Origin: Candidatus Nanosynbacter sp. HMT-352
Lineage (GTDB): Bacteria; Patescibacteriota; Saccharimonadia; Saccharimonadales; Saccharimonadaceae
Direction: 5' to 3'
Assembly: GCF_022819365.1 (NCBI RefSeq)
Contig: NZ_CP089289.1
Location: 496,001 to 560,000 of the forward strand
DNA: 64,000 nt
The notes under the pieces are model-generated. The model was not told the DNA's origin, searched no databases, and was given only the letters and a program-made list of their open reading frames with translations. The position numbers and the translations under genes are program-made. Of the stretch, positions 35,356 through 43,763 are shown one piece after another; position 1 is the first letter of the stretch, and each line of letters starts with the position of its first letter.

Positions 35356-36496
35356 CACTGATCGTCACCAAAATTGTTAAGATTAATAGAATCAACATAC
35401 CGGTTGCCTGAATATTTTCCTCGCGCTCTTTCGTCAGATCTTTCTTAAATAAGCGGAAAATTGCCATCGTGAACCAGCGGCCACCGTCGAGCGCTGGGAT
35501 TGGCAAAATGTTCATCACCGCCAGCGTCAGCGAGATTAACGCCGCCACGAAAATGATATACTCAATTCCAGAACTGACAACTGACGGGAATAATACACCC
35601 AGTATGCCAATTGGTCCTGCCACGCTCCCGCTGACAGAAGCTAAATCAGCTCGTGCAGATTCCTTTGATTCTGCGGAACCGAATATTTGTCCGATTGATC
35701 CGTGCACGGTTTTTACCAATAACACACCAACGCCTTTGACAGTTTCATATGACAATTGCCCAGTAGTCGCCACACCCACAATAGGCGCCGACCATGTGCT
35801 ATACATTTTCTCCGTCTGCCCCGGAATAACGCCCAGATATCCGCTTCCCTTCACGGACTTTTCATCATTCAGCTGGACATCAACAGCTAACTCTTTGCCG
35901 TCACGCCTATATTCAACCCTGATTTTCTTGCCAGAACTTTGCTTAGTTATAACTGGCAATTTTTCTGCCTCCGTAAGCGACTGGCCGTTTATCTTAATAA
36001 GTTCGTCATTAACCTTAAGTCCAATTTTATCCGCTGGAGAATTCGGTGTGATTTTTGCTATCGCCACCGGCGAACGCCTAACCTCTGTATCAAATGGCAA
36101 TTGAACTTGGTTCGACAGGATTTTCGGCATGCCAATTATCGCAAGAATCGTGAACAAAACAATCGCAGTTATCCAGTTCATCATGACACCAGCCAGCAAG
36201 ATCTTCGTCTTCACCCAAAATGTCGATCCACCGTATGTGCCCTCGCCTTTTGCGGAATCATATTCACCGTTCAGTTTGACAAATCCACCAAGCGGCAGCC
36301 AGTTCAAACTAAACGTTACGTTTTCACCCAAGAAACTTCGCTTTACTTTCCATTTTTTTGCGGCAGGCGGAAATCCGACTCCGAATTCCTCAACCTTGAC
36401 GCCGTTTCTCTTGGCGACAATAGCGTGACCTAATTCATGCAAAACTACCAATAAAATGAGAACAAATAGCCCTAAAAGTACTCCCCAAACAATCAT
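35336..36496 (-). CDS. rseP: Site-2 protease, RseP/M50 family
   Basis: Intramembrane zinc protease that cleaves anti-sigma factors and remnant signal peptides. 386 residues. Seen: HExxH in VVLHELGHAIVAKRNGVKVEEFGVGFPP at about residue 20 (cited in part), one PDZ domain (ITPNSPADKIGLKVNDELIKINGQ region) and the C-terminal zinc motif NILPIPALDGGRW. It overlaps uppS by 4 nt (ATGA). No sigma/anti-sigma pair is in this window. Confidence 0.94.
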   Translation of the reverse strand: MIVWGVLLGLFVLILLVVLHELGHAIVAKRNGVKVEEFGVGFPPAAKKWKVKRSFLGENVTFSLNWLPLGGFVKLNGEYDSAKGEGTYGGSTFWVKTKILLAGVMMNWITAIVLFTILAIIGMPKILSNQVQLPFDTEVRRSPVAIAKITPNSPADKIGLKVNDELIKINGQSLTEAEKLPVITKQSSGKKIRVEYRRDGKELAVDVQLNDEKSVKGSGYLGVIPGQTEKMYSTWSAPIVGVATTGQLSYETVKGVGVLLVKTVHGSIGQIFGSAESKESARADLASVSGSVAGPIGILGVLFPSVVSSGIEYIIFVAALISLTLAVMNILPIPALDGGRWFTMAIFRLFKKDLTKEREENIQATGMLILLILTILVTISDVGKLF

Positions 36497-37188
36497 TTTC
36501 CAAACCGCCTATTCCGATTAGCATATTCCTCTAAAATCACCGACACGTCATCCACCGTCATGTCTGGCCAATTCTTCTCAATAAACATCAACTCACTGTA
36601 CGCTGATCGCCACAACATAAAGTTGCTGAGCCGCTGTTCACTAGAAGTTCTAACAATCAAATCACACGGCGGCACCTCTGGCGCGTATATATTTTGAGCA
36701 ATCAACTCAGGTGTAATTTCCTCAGCAGAAACTCCAGATTGAACAATTTTTTTAACCGCGTCAGCAATCTCCAAATGTCCACCATAATTTAAGCATAAAA
36801 CCAATTCTCCATTTTTCAGATCGGCAGTCTTTTTCTCAGCCTCGTCAATCGCTTTGATCAATTGATCCGACAAACCTTCCCTAGATCCGATAACCCTCAA
36901 GCGAACCTCGTTTTCGATAAATATCGGCAGGTCAGCCTTCAGTATGTTCAATAGCAATTTCATCAAATGTCGGACTTCTTCCTCTGACCGTTTCCAGTTT
37001 TCCGTGCTAAAAACATAAGCGCTCGCGTATTTCACACCTCGATGAAGAACCTCCAATGCCACGTCTTTTAACGCGTTATAGCCCGCCAGATGTCCTTCGT
37101 ATGTCGGCAAGCCATGCTGCTTTGCCCATCGCCGATTTCCATCAACAATAAACCCGATGTGCCGCGGCAAACTCACATTTTCATTCAT
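36493..37188 (-). CDS. uppS: Undecaprenyl diphosphate synthase
   Basis: Condenses isopentenyl diphosphate with farnesyl diphosphate into the C55 lipid carrier. About 231 residues. Seen: HIGFIVDGNRRWAKQHGL with the catalytic Asp, the AYVFSTENWKRSEEEV motif, LCLNYGGHLEI and IRTSSEQRLSNFMLWRSAYSEL (in parts). The start is the ATG at 37188 with GGAGG 7 nt upstream. It overlaps the upstream nucleotidyltransferase-like gene by 8 nt. Confidence 0.95.
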   Translation of the reverse strand: MNENVSLPRHIGFIVDGNRRWAKQHGLPTYEGHLAGYNALKDVALEVLHRGVKYASAYVFSTENWKRSEEEVRHLMKLLLNILKADLPIFIENEVRLRVIGSREGLSDQLIKAIDEAEKKTADLKNGELVLCLNYGGHLEIADAVKKIVQSGVSAEEITPELIAQNIYAPEVPPCDLIVRTSSEQRLSNFMLWRSAYSELMFIEKNWPDMTVDDVSVILEEYANRNRRFGK

Positions 37189-37600
37189 TATCCGCCCTCC
37201 ATTCATCAATTAACTCAACATCTCGTACGTCTTTTTCACGTCCACGCCAGCTCTTCCATTTGCGCAGAAATTTCAAATTAACGAACCTTACGCCGTCATA
37301 TTCTACCGATTGACTCAACAGCTCGCCATAACTAACAGCCTGCCCATCAAAAACCCAGCCATCCCAAACTTCAGCCGAACCATCATCTTTTACAAAATAA
37401 AAACGCTGATTATCGTCGAACTTTTTAATCCAATCGCCACTTTCCTCGGAGAGCTTTTTCATCAAATCAGAACTCGCCGCAAGATCAATATCACTAGCTG
37501 GACGAATCCCCAATTGATCCAAAATCCCACTACCAATAACAATAATTTGATCCAACGGCAAATTCAACGCCTTCACTTTATCGGCAAAAGTTTCACTCAT
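37181..37600 (-). CDS. Minimal nucleotidyltransferase-like protein
   Basis: 139 residues. IIVIGSGILDQLGIRP followed by SDIDLAAS has the GS...DxD arrangement of the nucleotidyltransferase (Pol-beta) fold. The C-terminal half is rich in aromatic and charged residues (VNLKFLRKWKSWRGREKDV) and resembles the helical end of toxin or kanamycin-type minimal NTases. It starts in a TAATG overlap with frr and overlaps uppS by 8 nt, in a position where pyrH-frr-uppS clusters normally have no such gene. The fold call is a by-eye inference; the substrate is unknown. Confidence 0.65.
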   Translation of the reverse strand: MSETFADKVKALNLPLDQIIVIGSGILDQLGIRPASDIDLAASSDLMKKLSEESGDWIKKFDDNQRFYFVKDDGSAEVWDGWVFDGQAVSYGELLSQSVEYDGVRFVNLKFLRKWKSWRGREKDVRDVELIDEWRADNE

Positions 37601-38154
37601 TAAACTGTTAAGACGTCCTTTTCTTTCGCCTTAAACGCCTCGTCAATTTGCGTCTGCATCTTGCTCATTAAGCTGTCAATTTCTTTCTCTACGCGCTTCA
37701 AATCGTCTTCGCTCAGCTCTTTATTGTCCTTCATTCGCTTAGCATCCTTAAGAGCGTCTTGGCGAATATTACGCATCGCAATTCGAGCTTCCTCAACCTT
37801 CTCGCTAACCTGTTTCACCAATTGGTGGCGACGCTCCTCAGTCAAAGCTGGAACTGGAACACGAACCACTCGCCCATCGTCAGATGGATTAAAACCTAGG
37901 CTTTGATTGTCGCGAATTGCAGAGGAAATTGCCGTAATGTTACTCGGGTCAAATGGCGTAACTAACAACATTTGTGCCTCTGGAGCGGTTACGTTTGCAA
38001 CCTGATTAAGCGGCATTTTTGTGCCGTAAGCTTCAACCATAACACCGTCAAGCATTCCAGCGTGTGCCCTGCCTGTTCGCACCTTCTTCAATTCATCTTG
38101 AAAAAAGCTAAACGCTGCATTCATTTTTTCTTCATAAGGGTTTGTGTCGAACAT
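37600..38154 (-). CDS. frr: Ribosome recycling factor
   Basis: Splits post-termination ribosomes with EF-G. 184 residues, the usual length. Seen: VRTGRAHAGMLDGVMVEAYG, PLNQVANVTAPEAQML, DGRVVRVPVPALTEERRHQLVK and ARIAMRNIRQDALKDAKRM. GGAGG precedes the ATG. The promoter TGATATAAT (hexamer 38180-38185) gives a leader of about 20 nt. Divergent from recF. Confidence 0.97.
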   Translation of the reverse strand: MFDTNPYEEKMNAAFSFFQDELKKVRTGRAHAGMLDGVMVEAYGTKMPLNQVANVTAPEAQMLLVTPFDPSNITAISSAIRDNQSLGFNPSDDGRVVRVPVPALTEERRHQLVKQVSEKVEEARIAMRNIRQDALKDAKRMKDNKELSEDDLKRVEKEIDSLMSKMQTQIDEAFKAKEKDVLTV

Positions 38155-38229
38155 ATTTCCTCCAATTTATCTATCCGTTATTATATCAAACTTCAAGCGT
38201 CTTGTCTGCTAATTTTGCCTTACGCCCCG

Positions 38230-38247
38230 TGCTATAATAACAGAGTG
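38230..38247 (+). promoter_or_regulatory. recF leaderless extended -10
   Basis: TG (38230-38231), C, TATAAT (38233-38238), then 6 nt to the GTG at 38245. No clear -35, as expected for extended -10 promoters. Confidence 0.65.
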
Positions 38248-39297
38248 ATTTCTAAGATTAAGCTATACAATTTTCGGTCTTATCATCTGCACGAAGCGAC
38301 TTTTAGCAATTCTGGAACGGTAATCGTTGGACCAAATGGCACCGGCAAGACGAATCTGCTCGAGGCAGTTTATGTGGCGCTACGCGGCAGTAGTTTTCGT
38401 GGCAGTCTTGGCGATTGTATGACGCTGAATGCCCCACAGACGATTATTCATCTGGAGGGAGATTTCGGCGAGCGACGTATTAAGCTTGATTCAATTTCCG
38501 GAAAAATAAACAAAGAATTTATTATCAATGACAATAAATCAAAGGTCTTAACTAGGAAAAATCGCCTGCCCGTCGTTTTGTTTGAGCCAAGCGAACTAAG
38601 ATTAATCTCCTCCTCACCATCCCGACGGCGCGACTTTCTGGATGGCTTAATTGCCCGACTTGACCCCAAATACGACACGGATTTAAGAGCTTTCAATCGC
38701 ACTCTTTTACAACGCAACGAACTCTTAAAATCCCACCAAGAAGACTCATCAATTTGGCGTGACAACCTGTTTGCTTGGGATATAAAATTTATCCAATACG
38801 CAACCAACATTGCCCAAAAACGAGCCAAATTTCTCCAGATAAACGAGCCCCGCATAAAAAATTTATACGAATCTTTGGCGGGAAAAGACACGCAATTATC
38901 CATCGAATATGGCGCTATTGTACCTCTGGAAAATTATGACCAAGCCCTACTAAATCGCTTAGGAAAATCCCGCGAATATGAAATGGCTACAGGCTTCACT
39001 TCTGCCGGTCCGCACCGTGAAGATTTCACAATTTTTCTCCATAATCAGCCCGCCATTAAAGTTGCTTCACGTGGTGAAATGCGAACCATTATGCTGGCGT
39101 TCAAATTATTAGAGCTAGAACTTCAAACAGAAGTCAGCCAATCTCGACCGCTAATTCTGCTAGACGACGTTTTTTCTGAATTAGACGCCACTCGCGAAAA
39201 ACTTCTTCAGGAAACCATCCAAAATCACCAATTCATCGTCACCACGACAGATGCGCGCCACCAAAAAGATGGCTGCTCAATAATTTCCACACGATAA
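38245..39297 (+). CDS. recF: DNA replication and repair protein RecF
   Basis: SMC-like ATPase that targets RecA loading to gaps, with RecO. 350 residues from the GTG. Seen: ISKIKLYNFRSYHLHEATF, Walker A VGPNGTGKTNLLEAV near residues 28-37, LFEPSELRLISSSPSRRRDFLD (in part), the signature-like SRGEMRTIMLAFKLLELE and Walker B PLILLDDVFSELD. The frame is open much further upstream, but the protein family starts at ISKI and the promoter geometry fixes the GTG. No dnaN or gyrB is adjacent, unlike the classical recF location. Confidence 0.95.
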   Translation: MISKIKLYNFRSYHLHEATFSNSGTVIVGPNGTGKTNLLEAVYVALRGSSFRGSLGDCMTLNAPQTIIHLEGDFGERRIKLDSISGKINKEFIINDNKSKVLTRKNRLPVVLFEPSELRLISSSPSRRRDFLDGLIARLDPKYDTDLRAFNRTLLQRNELLKSHQEDSSIWRDNLFAWDIKFIQYATNIAQKRAKFLQINEPRIKNLYESLAGKDTQLSIEYGAIVPLENYDQALLNRLGKSREYEMATGFTSAGPHREDFTIFLHNQPAIKVASRGEMRTIMLAFKLLELELQTEVSQSRPLILLDDVFSELDATREKLLQETIQNHQFIVTTTDARHQKDGCSIISTR

Positions 39298-39333
39298 AAA
39301 TCCGCCCTCTCACGTGAAGGCGGATTTATTTTT
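39298..39333. terminator. Bidirectional terminator between recF and the DUF5663 gene
   Basis: AAATCCGCC / GGCGGATTT, a 9-bp stem followed by ATTTTT on the plus strand and flanked by an A-run that serves the minus strand. Confidence 0.85.
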
Positions 39334-39344
39334 CCTAGGCTTAT

Positions 39345-39680
39345 TTATGCTTGAATCGCATCGGAATTATTAGCTAATTCACCCAGAACAATCGCCACGT
39401 TATCTTCAATGATCTCATCATATTCTGGAACTCGTGCACGAATCCATGCGTCAATTTCTTCAGCTGGCGCGTCATTGTCCTGCATCTGCACCAATTCTTT
39501 CAGCTGATCATCATCCAGAGACTCAACGATTTCTTCGCCAATTTGGCTATTGATCGTATCTTCTACGTGCTGAATCAGCGCCTGCATCTGATCTTCCGGT
39601 AGATTGATACCGATTGAATTCAGCTGCGCCTTGGTGACTATTGTTACTCGAATGTTTAATTGGGTTTGGTCGTTATTCAT
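39345..39680 (-). CDS. Small acidic protein, probably DUF5663-type
   Basis: 111 residues, strongly acidic and without membrane segments. Starts MNNDQTQLNIRVTIVTKAQL, with GINLPEDQMQALIQHVEDTI and DAPAEEIDAWIRARVPEYDE. The layout resembles a small domain (DUF5663) that I associate with CPR bacteria, but this is from memory. A TATTAT hexamer ends 6 nt before the ATG. It lies downstream of the coiled-coil gene on the same strand, 41 nt apart. Confidence 0.65.
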   Translation of the reverse strand: MNNDQTQLNIRVTIVTKAQLNSIGINLPEDQMQALIQHVEDTINSQIGEEIVESLDDDQLKELVQMQDNDAPAEEIDAWIRARVPEYDEIIEDNVAIVLGELANNSDAIQA

Positions 39681-39721
39681 GATTTTATAATATCCTTTTT
39701 ATGTTTTATTATCAATTATGC

Positions 39722-40957
39722 TTATTTACCGTTGCTTGATTCGCTATTTGCCTCAACTGGGTCAAGTTTGTTGGCGACCGCCCTAGCAGCCCTACCGACA
39801 ACCCTACCAGCTCCCGCAACAGCCCTTCTGCCAAGATTCAGCATCCAGTTCGCGCTCTTGCCAGCAACCCGCGCCAGCTTATCTTTAGCAGATTCCCATT
39901 TGTCGCCGAGAGCCTCTCTGCGAGCTTGTCGTCGTGCGTTTTTACGCTCCCGGGCTTTTTCTGCACGCTCCTTCATGGCCTCCTTAGCTTTATCTATTTC
40001 ACTCTTAGCCTTATCAATTTCTTCCTCAGCAGAATCGATCTTACTCTTCAATTCACTAACATCAAGTTCAGCAAGATTCAACTCCGCTGCGGCAGCCCCA
40101 GCCAGATTACGCTTTTTGTCAGCCTCCAAGCGCAACTTCTCATTCGTTTGATCAGCTTCAAATGCCTTCTTTGCGGCGTCATACTCAGCGGCAGCTTTCT
40201 TAGCCTTCTCTTCCGCCTCTCGTCGTCTCTTTTCTGCTGCTTCTAGCTTGGCGGCAGCCTCTTTTTGTTCTTGCTTAGAGTTTTTTACAGTCTCTTTATT
40301 GTTATCAATCGTCGACTTATCTGTCGCATTATCCTGCTTATCCTGCTCTCGAGCTTCGTTATATTTCTGCCTATCCAACTCGCGCTGTTCTTTAGCCTTA
40401 GCCCGAGCTTCCTTGCGTTCTTGACGAGCTTTTTGCCTTTCTTCTTTTCGCGTACGGGCTTCTGAGGCTTTCTGAAGAATAAACTCTCGACCGCCCGCAA
40501 ACAATTCCGCAGCCTTATTCTTTGCTTCAGACAAAGTATTGCCTATATTTTCCTTAGCGCGTCCAGCTCCTTCAGCAATCTGTCCAGGTAATTCAGAACC
40601 CCGACTCACGCCAATATAAAAACTATCTTTCAAACCCTTCCATACGCGACCAAGACCTTCTTTAGCCTTATTCTTCAGCGCAGCAACTATCTCCTGACCG
40701 TCAGCAATACGCTCATCACGCGTTTTCTTCTGTAACTCCGTAGTCGGATATTGTCTCGTCGTCCCATAAGCTTCGCCCTCGTAATTAACCTTCACCGGGG
40801 TTTTGCTGTCTGAATTTTGCTCCGCAGCCGCTTTTGCTTCACGCTCAAGAGCCTCTCCAGCAGCTGCTACTCCTGCCCACGCATCTTCCGGAGAAGAACC
40901 TTGTGTGGGACCTACTTCCGAAGAATTATTTGTATTTTTGGCGGGATTTTCGATCAT
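39722..40957 (-). CDS. Long Ala/Lys/Glu-rich coiled-coil protein
   Basis: 411 residues with no signal peptide and no clear TM. Residues about 145-350 are almost entirely Ala, Lys, Glu, Arg and Asp in heptads (KARQERKEARAKAKEQREL, EAAAKLEAAEKRRREAEEK), so a long coiled coil or single alpha-helix is expected. The C-terminus is small and basic, with GRRAVAGAGRVVGRAARAVA, possibly amphipathic. Similar composition occurs in TolA-like linkers and in histone-like basic proteins. Function unknown. Strong promoter and AAGGA Shine-Dalgarno. Confidence 0.75.
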   Translation of the reverse strand: MIENPAKNTNNSSEVGPTQGSSPEDAWAGVAAAGEALEREAKAAAEQNSDSKTPVKVNYEGEAYGTTRQYPTTELQKKTRDERIADGQEIVAALKNKAKEGLGRVWKGLKDSFYIGVSRGSELPGQIAEGAGRAKENIGNTLSEAKNKAAELFAGGREFILQKASEARTRKEERQKARQERKEARAKAKEQRELDRQKYNEAREQDKQDNATDKSTIDNNKETVKNSKQEQKEAAAKLEAAEKRRREAEEKAKKAAAEYDAAKKAFEADQTNEKLRLEADKKRNLAGAAAAELNLAELDVSELKSKIDSAEEEIDKAKSEIDKAKEAMKERAEKARERKNARRQARREALGDKWESAKDKLARVAGKSANWMLNLGRRAVAGAGRVVGRAARAVANKLDPVEANSESSNGK

Positions 40958-41000
40958 ATCTTTCCTTTTTTGTTTTTACTATCATTTTTGATATGTAACC

Positions 41001-41029
41001 ATACTAGCACATATTTGCGATATTGTCAA
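41001..41029 (-). promoter_or_regulatory. Promoter of the coiled-coil gene
   Basis: TTGACA (41024-41029), 17 bp ending TGC, TAGTAT (41001-41006). The leader is about 37 nt. Confidence 0.75.
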
Positions 41030-41058
41030 TATGCTTGTGGTAAATATTGACAAAATAA

Positions 41059-41084
41059 AAAATCGACCGCATTACTACGGCCGA
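41059..41084 (-). terminator. Terminator of rpsB-tsf
   Basis: TCGGCCG / CGGTCGA stem with one G-T pair, 8-nt loop, then a T-run on the minus strand, about 20 nt after the tsf stop. Confidence 0.85.
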
Positions 41085-41104
41085 CTTCTTCTCTGCGTGA
41101 AAAT

Positions 41105-41701
41105 CTATTCGCTTACACCCAGCTCAATTCGCTTGAATTGACGAATAACGATGTTTTCGCCCAATTTAGCGATAGCTTCCTTAATGTGTTGCTCAACGGT
41201 CTTAGAATCGTCCAAAATGTAAGCCTGGCTCATAAGAACCTGCTCAGCAAAATGCTTCTTCAATTGACCTTCAACGATCTTCTCGCGCATTTCTTCAGGC
41301 TTGCTTGCCAAAGATTCGCTCGCCATAAGCTCAGCTTTAACGCGCTCCATCTCCTCTGCTGGAATGTCAGCCTCAGAAACATATTTTGGGCTCATCGCTG
41401 CAATTTGCATAGCAATTTCGTGCGCCAACGTCTTAAAGTCGTCAAGTCGAGCCACAAAATCAGTTTCGCAGTTTACCTCAACGATAACGCCGATTCGGCC
41501 AGAGTGAACATAACCTTCGATCAAACCTTCACGAGCTTCACGATCACCTTTCTTTTCAGCTTTCGTCAAGCCCTTTTTGCGCATAGCTTCCAAAGCTTTA
41601 TCGAAATCGCCCTCAGCCTCAACCAAAGCTTTCTTAGCGTCAGTCAAGCCTACGCCGGTCAATTCGCGTAATTTTTTAATATCGTCTACAGAAACGCCCA
41701 T
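41105..41701 (-). CDS. tsf: Elongation factor Ts
   Basis: Nucleotide exchange factor for EF-Tu. 198 residues: the short form, like those of Thermus and cyanobacteria, against about 280 in E. coli. Seen: the UBA-like N-terminus DIKKLRELTGVGLTDAKKAL, EAREGLIEGYVHSGRIGVIVEVNCETDFVAR (in parts) and the C-terminal LMSQAYILDDSKTVEQHIKEA. Its ATG follows the rpsB TAG stop by one base, and GAGGAG at the end of rpsB is its Shine-Dalgarno. Confidence 0.97.
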   Translation of the reverse strand: MGVSVDDIKKLRELTGVGLTDAKKALVEAEGDFDKALEAMRKKGLTKAEKKGDREAREGLIEGYVHSGRIGVIVEVNCETDFVARLDDFKTLAHEIAMQIAAMSPKYVSEADIPAEEMERVKAELMASESLASKPEEMREKIVEGQLKKHFAEQVLMSQAYILDDSKTVEQHIKEAIAKLGENIVIRQFKRIELGVSE

Positions 41702-41702
41702 C

Positions 41703-42431
41703 CTATTTCTCCTCTTTTTTAGCTGGTTTTTCTTCAGCCTTTACGCTACCTGCGCCTTCAGCAACAGCTGCAGTGAAGTAGTCTAATAGCAATTGAATAC
41801 CCTTAACAGCGTCGTCATTACCTGGAATTACGTAATCAATTCCTGTTGGGTTAACGTTAGTGTCAACAATTGCAAATACTGGCACGCCCAAAGTTTGAGC
41901 CTCGCGAACTGCATTTGCGTCGGTCAATGCGTCAACTACAACAACAGCGCCTGGCTTGCCCATCAAATCCTTAATGCCGCCATATTTCATATTCAAGCTG
42001 TCGATTTCCTCCTGGAAACGCTGCACTTCAAGCTTGTTATAACGCTTTTCCAAGTCACCTGAAGCCATTCGCTTTTCAAGATTCTTCAACTTCTTAATTT
42101 GCTGAGCAATAGTTGAACCGTTAGTCAACATACCACCAATCCAGCGCTCAACTACGTATGGCTGGTTGATTTTTTCAGCTGCTTCACGAACAACGTCTTT
42201 GGCTTGTTTTTTGGTGCCAACAAACAGAACCTTGCGGCCTGATGCAGCGATTTTTGTCAATTCTGGCAAAGCCTTGTCCAAAGCTTCAACAGTCTTAGTC
42301 AAGTCAATAATGTGACTATCCTGACGCTTACTGTGAATATATGGCGCCATCTTTGGGTGCCAGCGGCTGGTTTTGTGTCCAAAATGAACACCTGACTCCA
42401 GCAAAGCCTTAATGTCTACCTTTACAGACAT
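41703..42431 (-). CDS. rpsB: 30S ribosomal protein uS2
   Basis: About 242 residues. Seen: DIKALLESGVHFGHKTSRWHPKM, IIDLTKTVEALDKAL, GRKVLFVGTKKQAKDVV, ERWIGGMLTNGSTI and GVPVFAIVDTNVNP. The C-terminus has a Lys/Glu/Ala-rich tail. The start is the ATG at 42431 with AAGGAG upstream; the longer frame to 42452 is not needed. rpsB-tsf order is conserved, but pyrH and frr do not follow. Confidence 0.97.
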   Translation of the reverse strand: MSVKVDIKALLESGVHFGHKTSRWHPKMAPYIHSKRQDSHIIDLTKTVEALDKALPELTKIAASGRKVLFVGTKKQAKDVVREAAEKINQPYVVERWIGGMLTNGSTIAQQIKKLKNLEKRMASGDLEKRYNKLEVQRFQEEIDSLNMKYGGIKDLMGKPGAVVVVDALTDANAVREAQTLGVPVFAIVDTNVNPTGIDYVIPGNDDAVKGIQLLLDYFTAAVAEGAGSVKAEEKPAKKEEK

Positions 42432-42508
42432 TCTCTTCTCCTTTTGCCTCATCCGCTCACGATTTGGAGTGTGAAACGGATTGTGTCATTAAAATTAGTT
42501 ACTAGATG

Positions 42509-42537
42509 ATTATATCACTAATCCTCATCAGGAGCAA
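42509..42537 (-). promoter_or_regulatory. rpsB-tsf promoter
   Basis: TTGCTC (42532-42537), 17 bp ending TGA, TATAAT (42509-42514). The leader of about 70 nt is long for this genome and could host autoregulation by S2, but no specific structure was recognised. Confidence 0.65.
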
Positions 42538-42544
42538 CTACCTC

Positions 42545-43165
42545 TTAACGAGACTTAATAAATTTTTCCAATTCCTCTTTAAGTTCTTTTTTTTCTAAAC
42601 TAGTATCTAGAGGCGAATTTATAGAAGACACCCTTTTAATATCGCAGCACTTAATGAACTCAAAGTATTCAATTCCATTACCTGAAACGACAGCACCATA
42701 AGTACTAGTCTTACGGCTAAAATCTTCCATGGTCATAGGCGGAGTTGGTTCGCCAGGTACGTTTGCCGACAGCTTAAAGAATAGCAATGCAGCTTTTTCT
42801 CCTGAAGGATCCCCATCTTCTATATATCCGTCAAAGGCTACGACCGAAGTATGAACGTCCAGCGGCATCTCCCTGTATAAATCCTGAATTACTTCGTGCG
42901 GATTAAATAATTTTGCAGTTACTTCCTTAGGCTTACCCGGTGTCTGCATAACTCCAATCCCAAACTCCTCGCCAACTAGCGCCAGCATACGCTCTGACTC
43001 CCCCGAATTATATAGCTCAAAAGATTCGGTTTTATCGGGATTTTCTAATATCACCCCTAACTCTTTTGCTATTGCCAATTCCTTAGAGCGACGAAAAGCT
43101 TCTCCCGCTAAATATCTCAAGCCATTATCCCTACTCTTATCATATACATAAGAACCATTTTCCAT
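42545..43165 (-). CDS. Unknown cytoplasmic protein
   Basis: About 206 residues from the ATG at 43165 (GGAGGAG 8 nt upstream); the frame is open to 43198. Slightly acidic, with no signal peptide and no TM. Recognisable stretches: GEAFRRSKELAIAKELGVIL, EVIQDLYREMPLDVHTSVVAF and a Lys/Glu-rich C-terminus (EKKELKEELEKFIKSR). No family recognised. Divergent from rpmE2; TTGACG with a CATAAT 18 bp downstream is a possible promoter. Confidence 0.7.
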   Translation of the reverse strand: MENGSYVYDKSRDNGLRYLAGEAFRRSKELAIAKELGVILENPDKTESFELYNSGESERMLALVGEEFGIGVMQTPGKPKEVTAKLFNPHEVIQDLYREMPLDVHTSVVAFDGYIEDGDPSGEKAALLFFKLSANVPGEPTPPMTMEDFSRKTSTYGAVVSGNGIEYFEFIKCCDIKRVSSINSPLDTSLEKKELKEELEKFIKSR

Positions 43166-43298
43166 AGCACATACTCCTCCTAAATTAGCGTATCTCATCT
43201 GTAATTATGCGCTACTTTTTACAGATACGTCAATACGTCCGCACGCCTTTTTGGTAAATATTGCAATGCCTGCGGTTTTCTGTTAAAATACCAAGGTT

Positions 43299-43643
43299 AT
43301 GAAAAGCAGTATTCACCCACAGAACTATCGCCCTGTCGTATTTAGCGACGAACAAGCGGGCTTCGCGTTCTTGACTCAGTCAACAGCGCAAACAACCGAA
43401 ACCATCAAATGGGAAGACGGCAACGAATATCCATTAGTTAAGGTTCACATTTCATCAGCTTCACACCCATTCTTTACTGGTGAGGAAAAGATTATCGACA
43501 CCGAAGGTCGTGTTGATCGCTTTAAGGCTCGTCAAGCAGCCGCTGAAGCTCGCCGAGCAGCTTTGGCAAACAAAGCAAAGAAAGCTAACGCTAAAAAAGC
43601 AGCTAAAACTGATTCTCCAAAATCAGACAAAAAGACTAAATAA
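43299..43643 (+). CDS. rpmE2: 50S ribosomal protein bL31, type B
   Basis: 114 residues. Seen: [28 protein letters not shown] (in parts) and [32 protein letters not shown]. It has no zinc-binding CxxC, so it is the Zn-independent type B. The last 35 residues form an Ala/Lys extension ([19 protein letters not shown]) absent from standard bL31. TGTTAAAAT ends 9 nt before the ATG and AAGG lies in between. It begins a plus-strand rpmE2-prfA-prmC array. Confidence 0.95.
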   Translation: MKSSIHPQNYRPVVFSDEQAGFAFLTQSTAQTTETIKWEDGNEYPLVKVHISSASHPFFTGEEKIIDTEGRVDRFKARQAAAEARRAALANKAKKANAKKAAKTDSPKSDKKTK

Positions 43644-43670
43644 TCTGACAAATTAGTCCAACAATCCAAA

Positions 43671-43697
43671 AAACCGCTCAATCACTGGGCGGTTTTA
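43671..43697 (+). terminator. rpmE2 terminator
   Basis: AAACCGCTC / GGGCGGTTT (one G-T pair), 7-nt loop, followed by TTATTTTA. Confidence 0.85.
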
Positions 43698-43763
43698 TTT
43701 TACACTATTTCAATCTGACAATACTTAGAGATATCTGTCAATGTATGATATAATTTTATAGAT

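Noticed and set aside
37972-38244. Upstream in-frame extension of recF.
   Set aside because: It overlaps frr on the other strand and its promoter. The RecF family begins at ISKIKLYNF and a leaderless -10 sits just before the GTG at 38245.
39306-39318. TCACGTGA-like core as a parS site.
   Set aside because: Only the inner CACGTGAA matches; it is the loop of a terminator, not the 16-bp TGTTTCACGTGAAACA palindrome.
39660-40500. Serine/leucine/alanine-rich plus-strand frames opposite the coiled-coil gene.
   Set aside because: Composition is that of an antisense reading of Ala/Lys/Glu codons. There is no promoter or Shine-Dalgarno, while the minus-strand gene has both.
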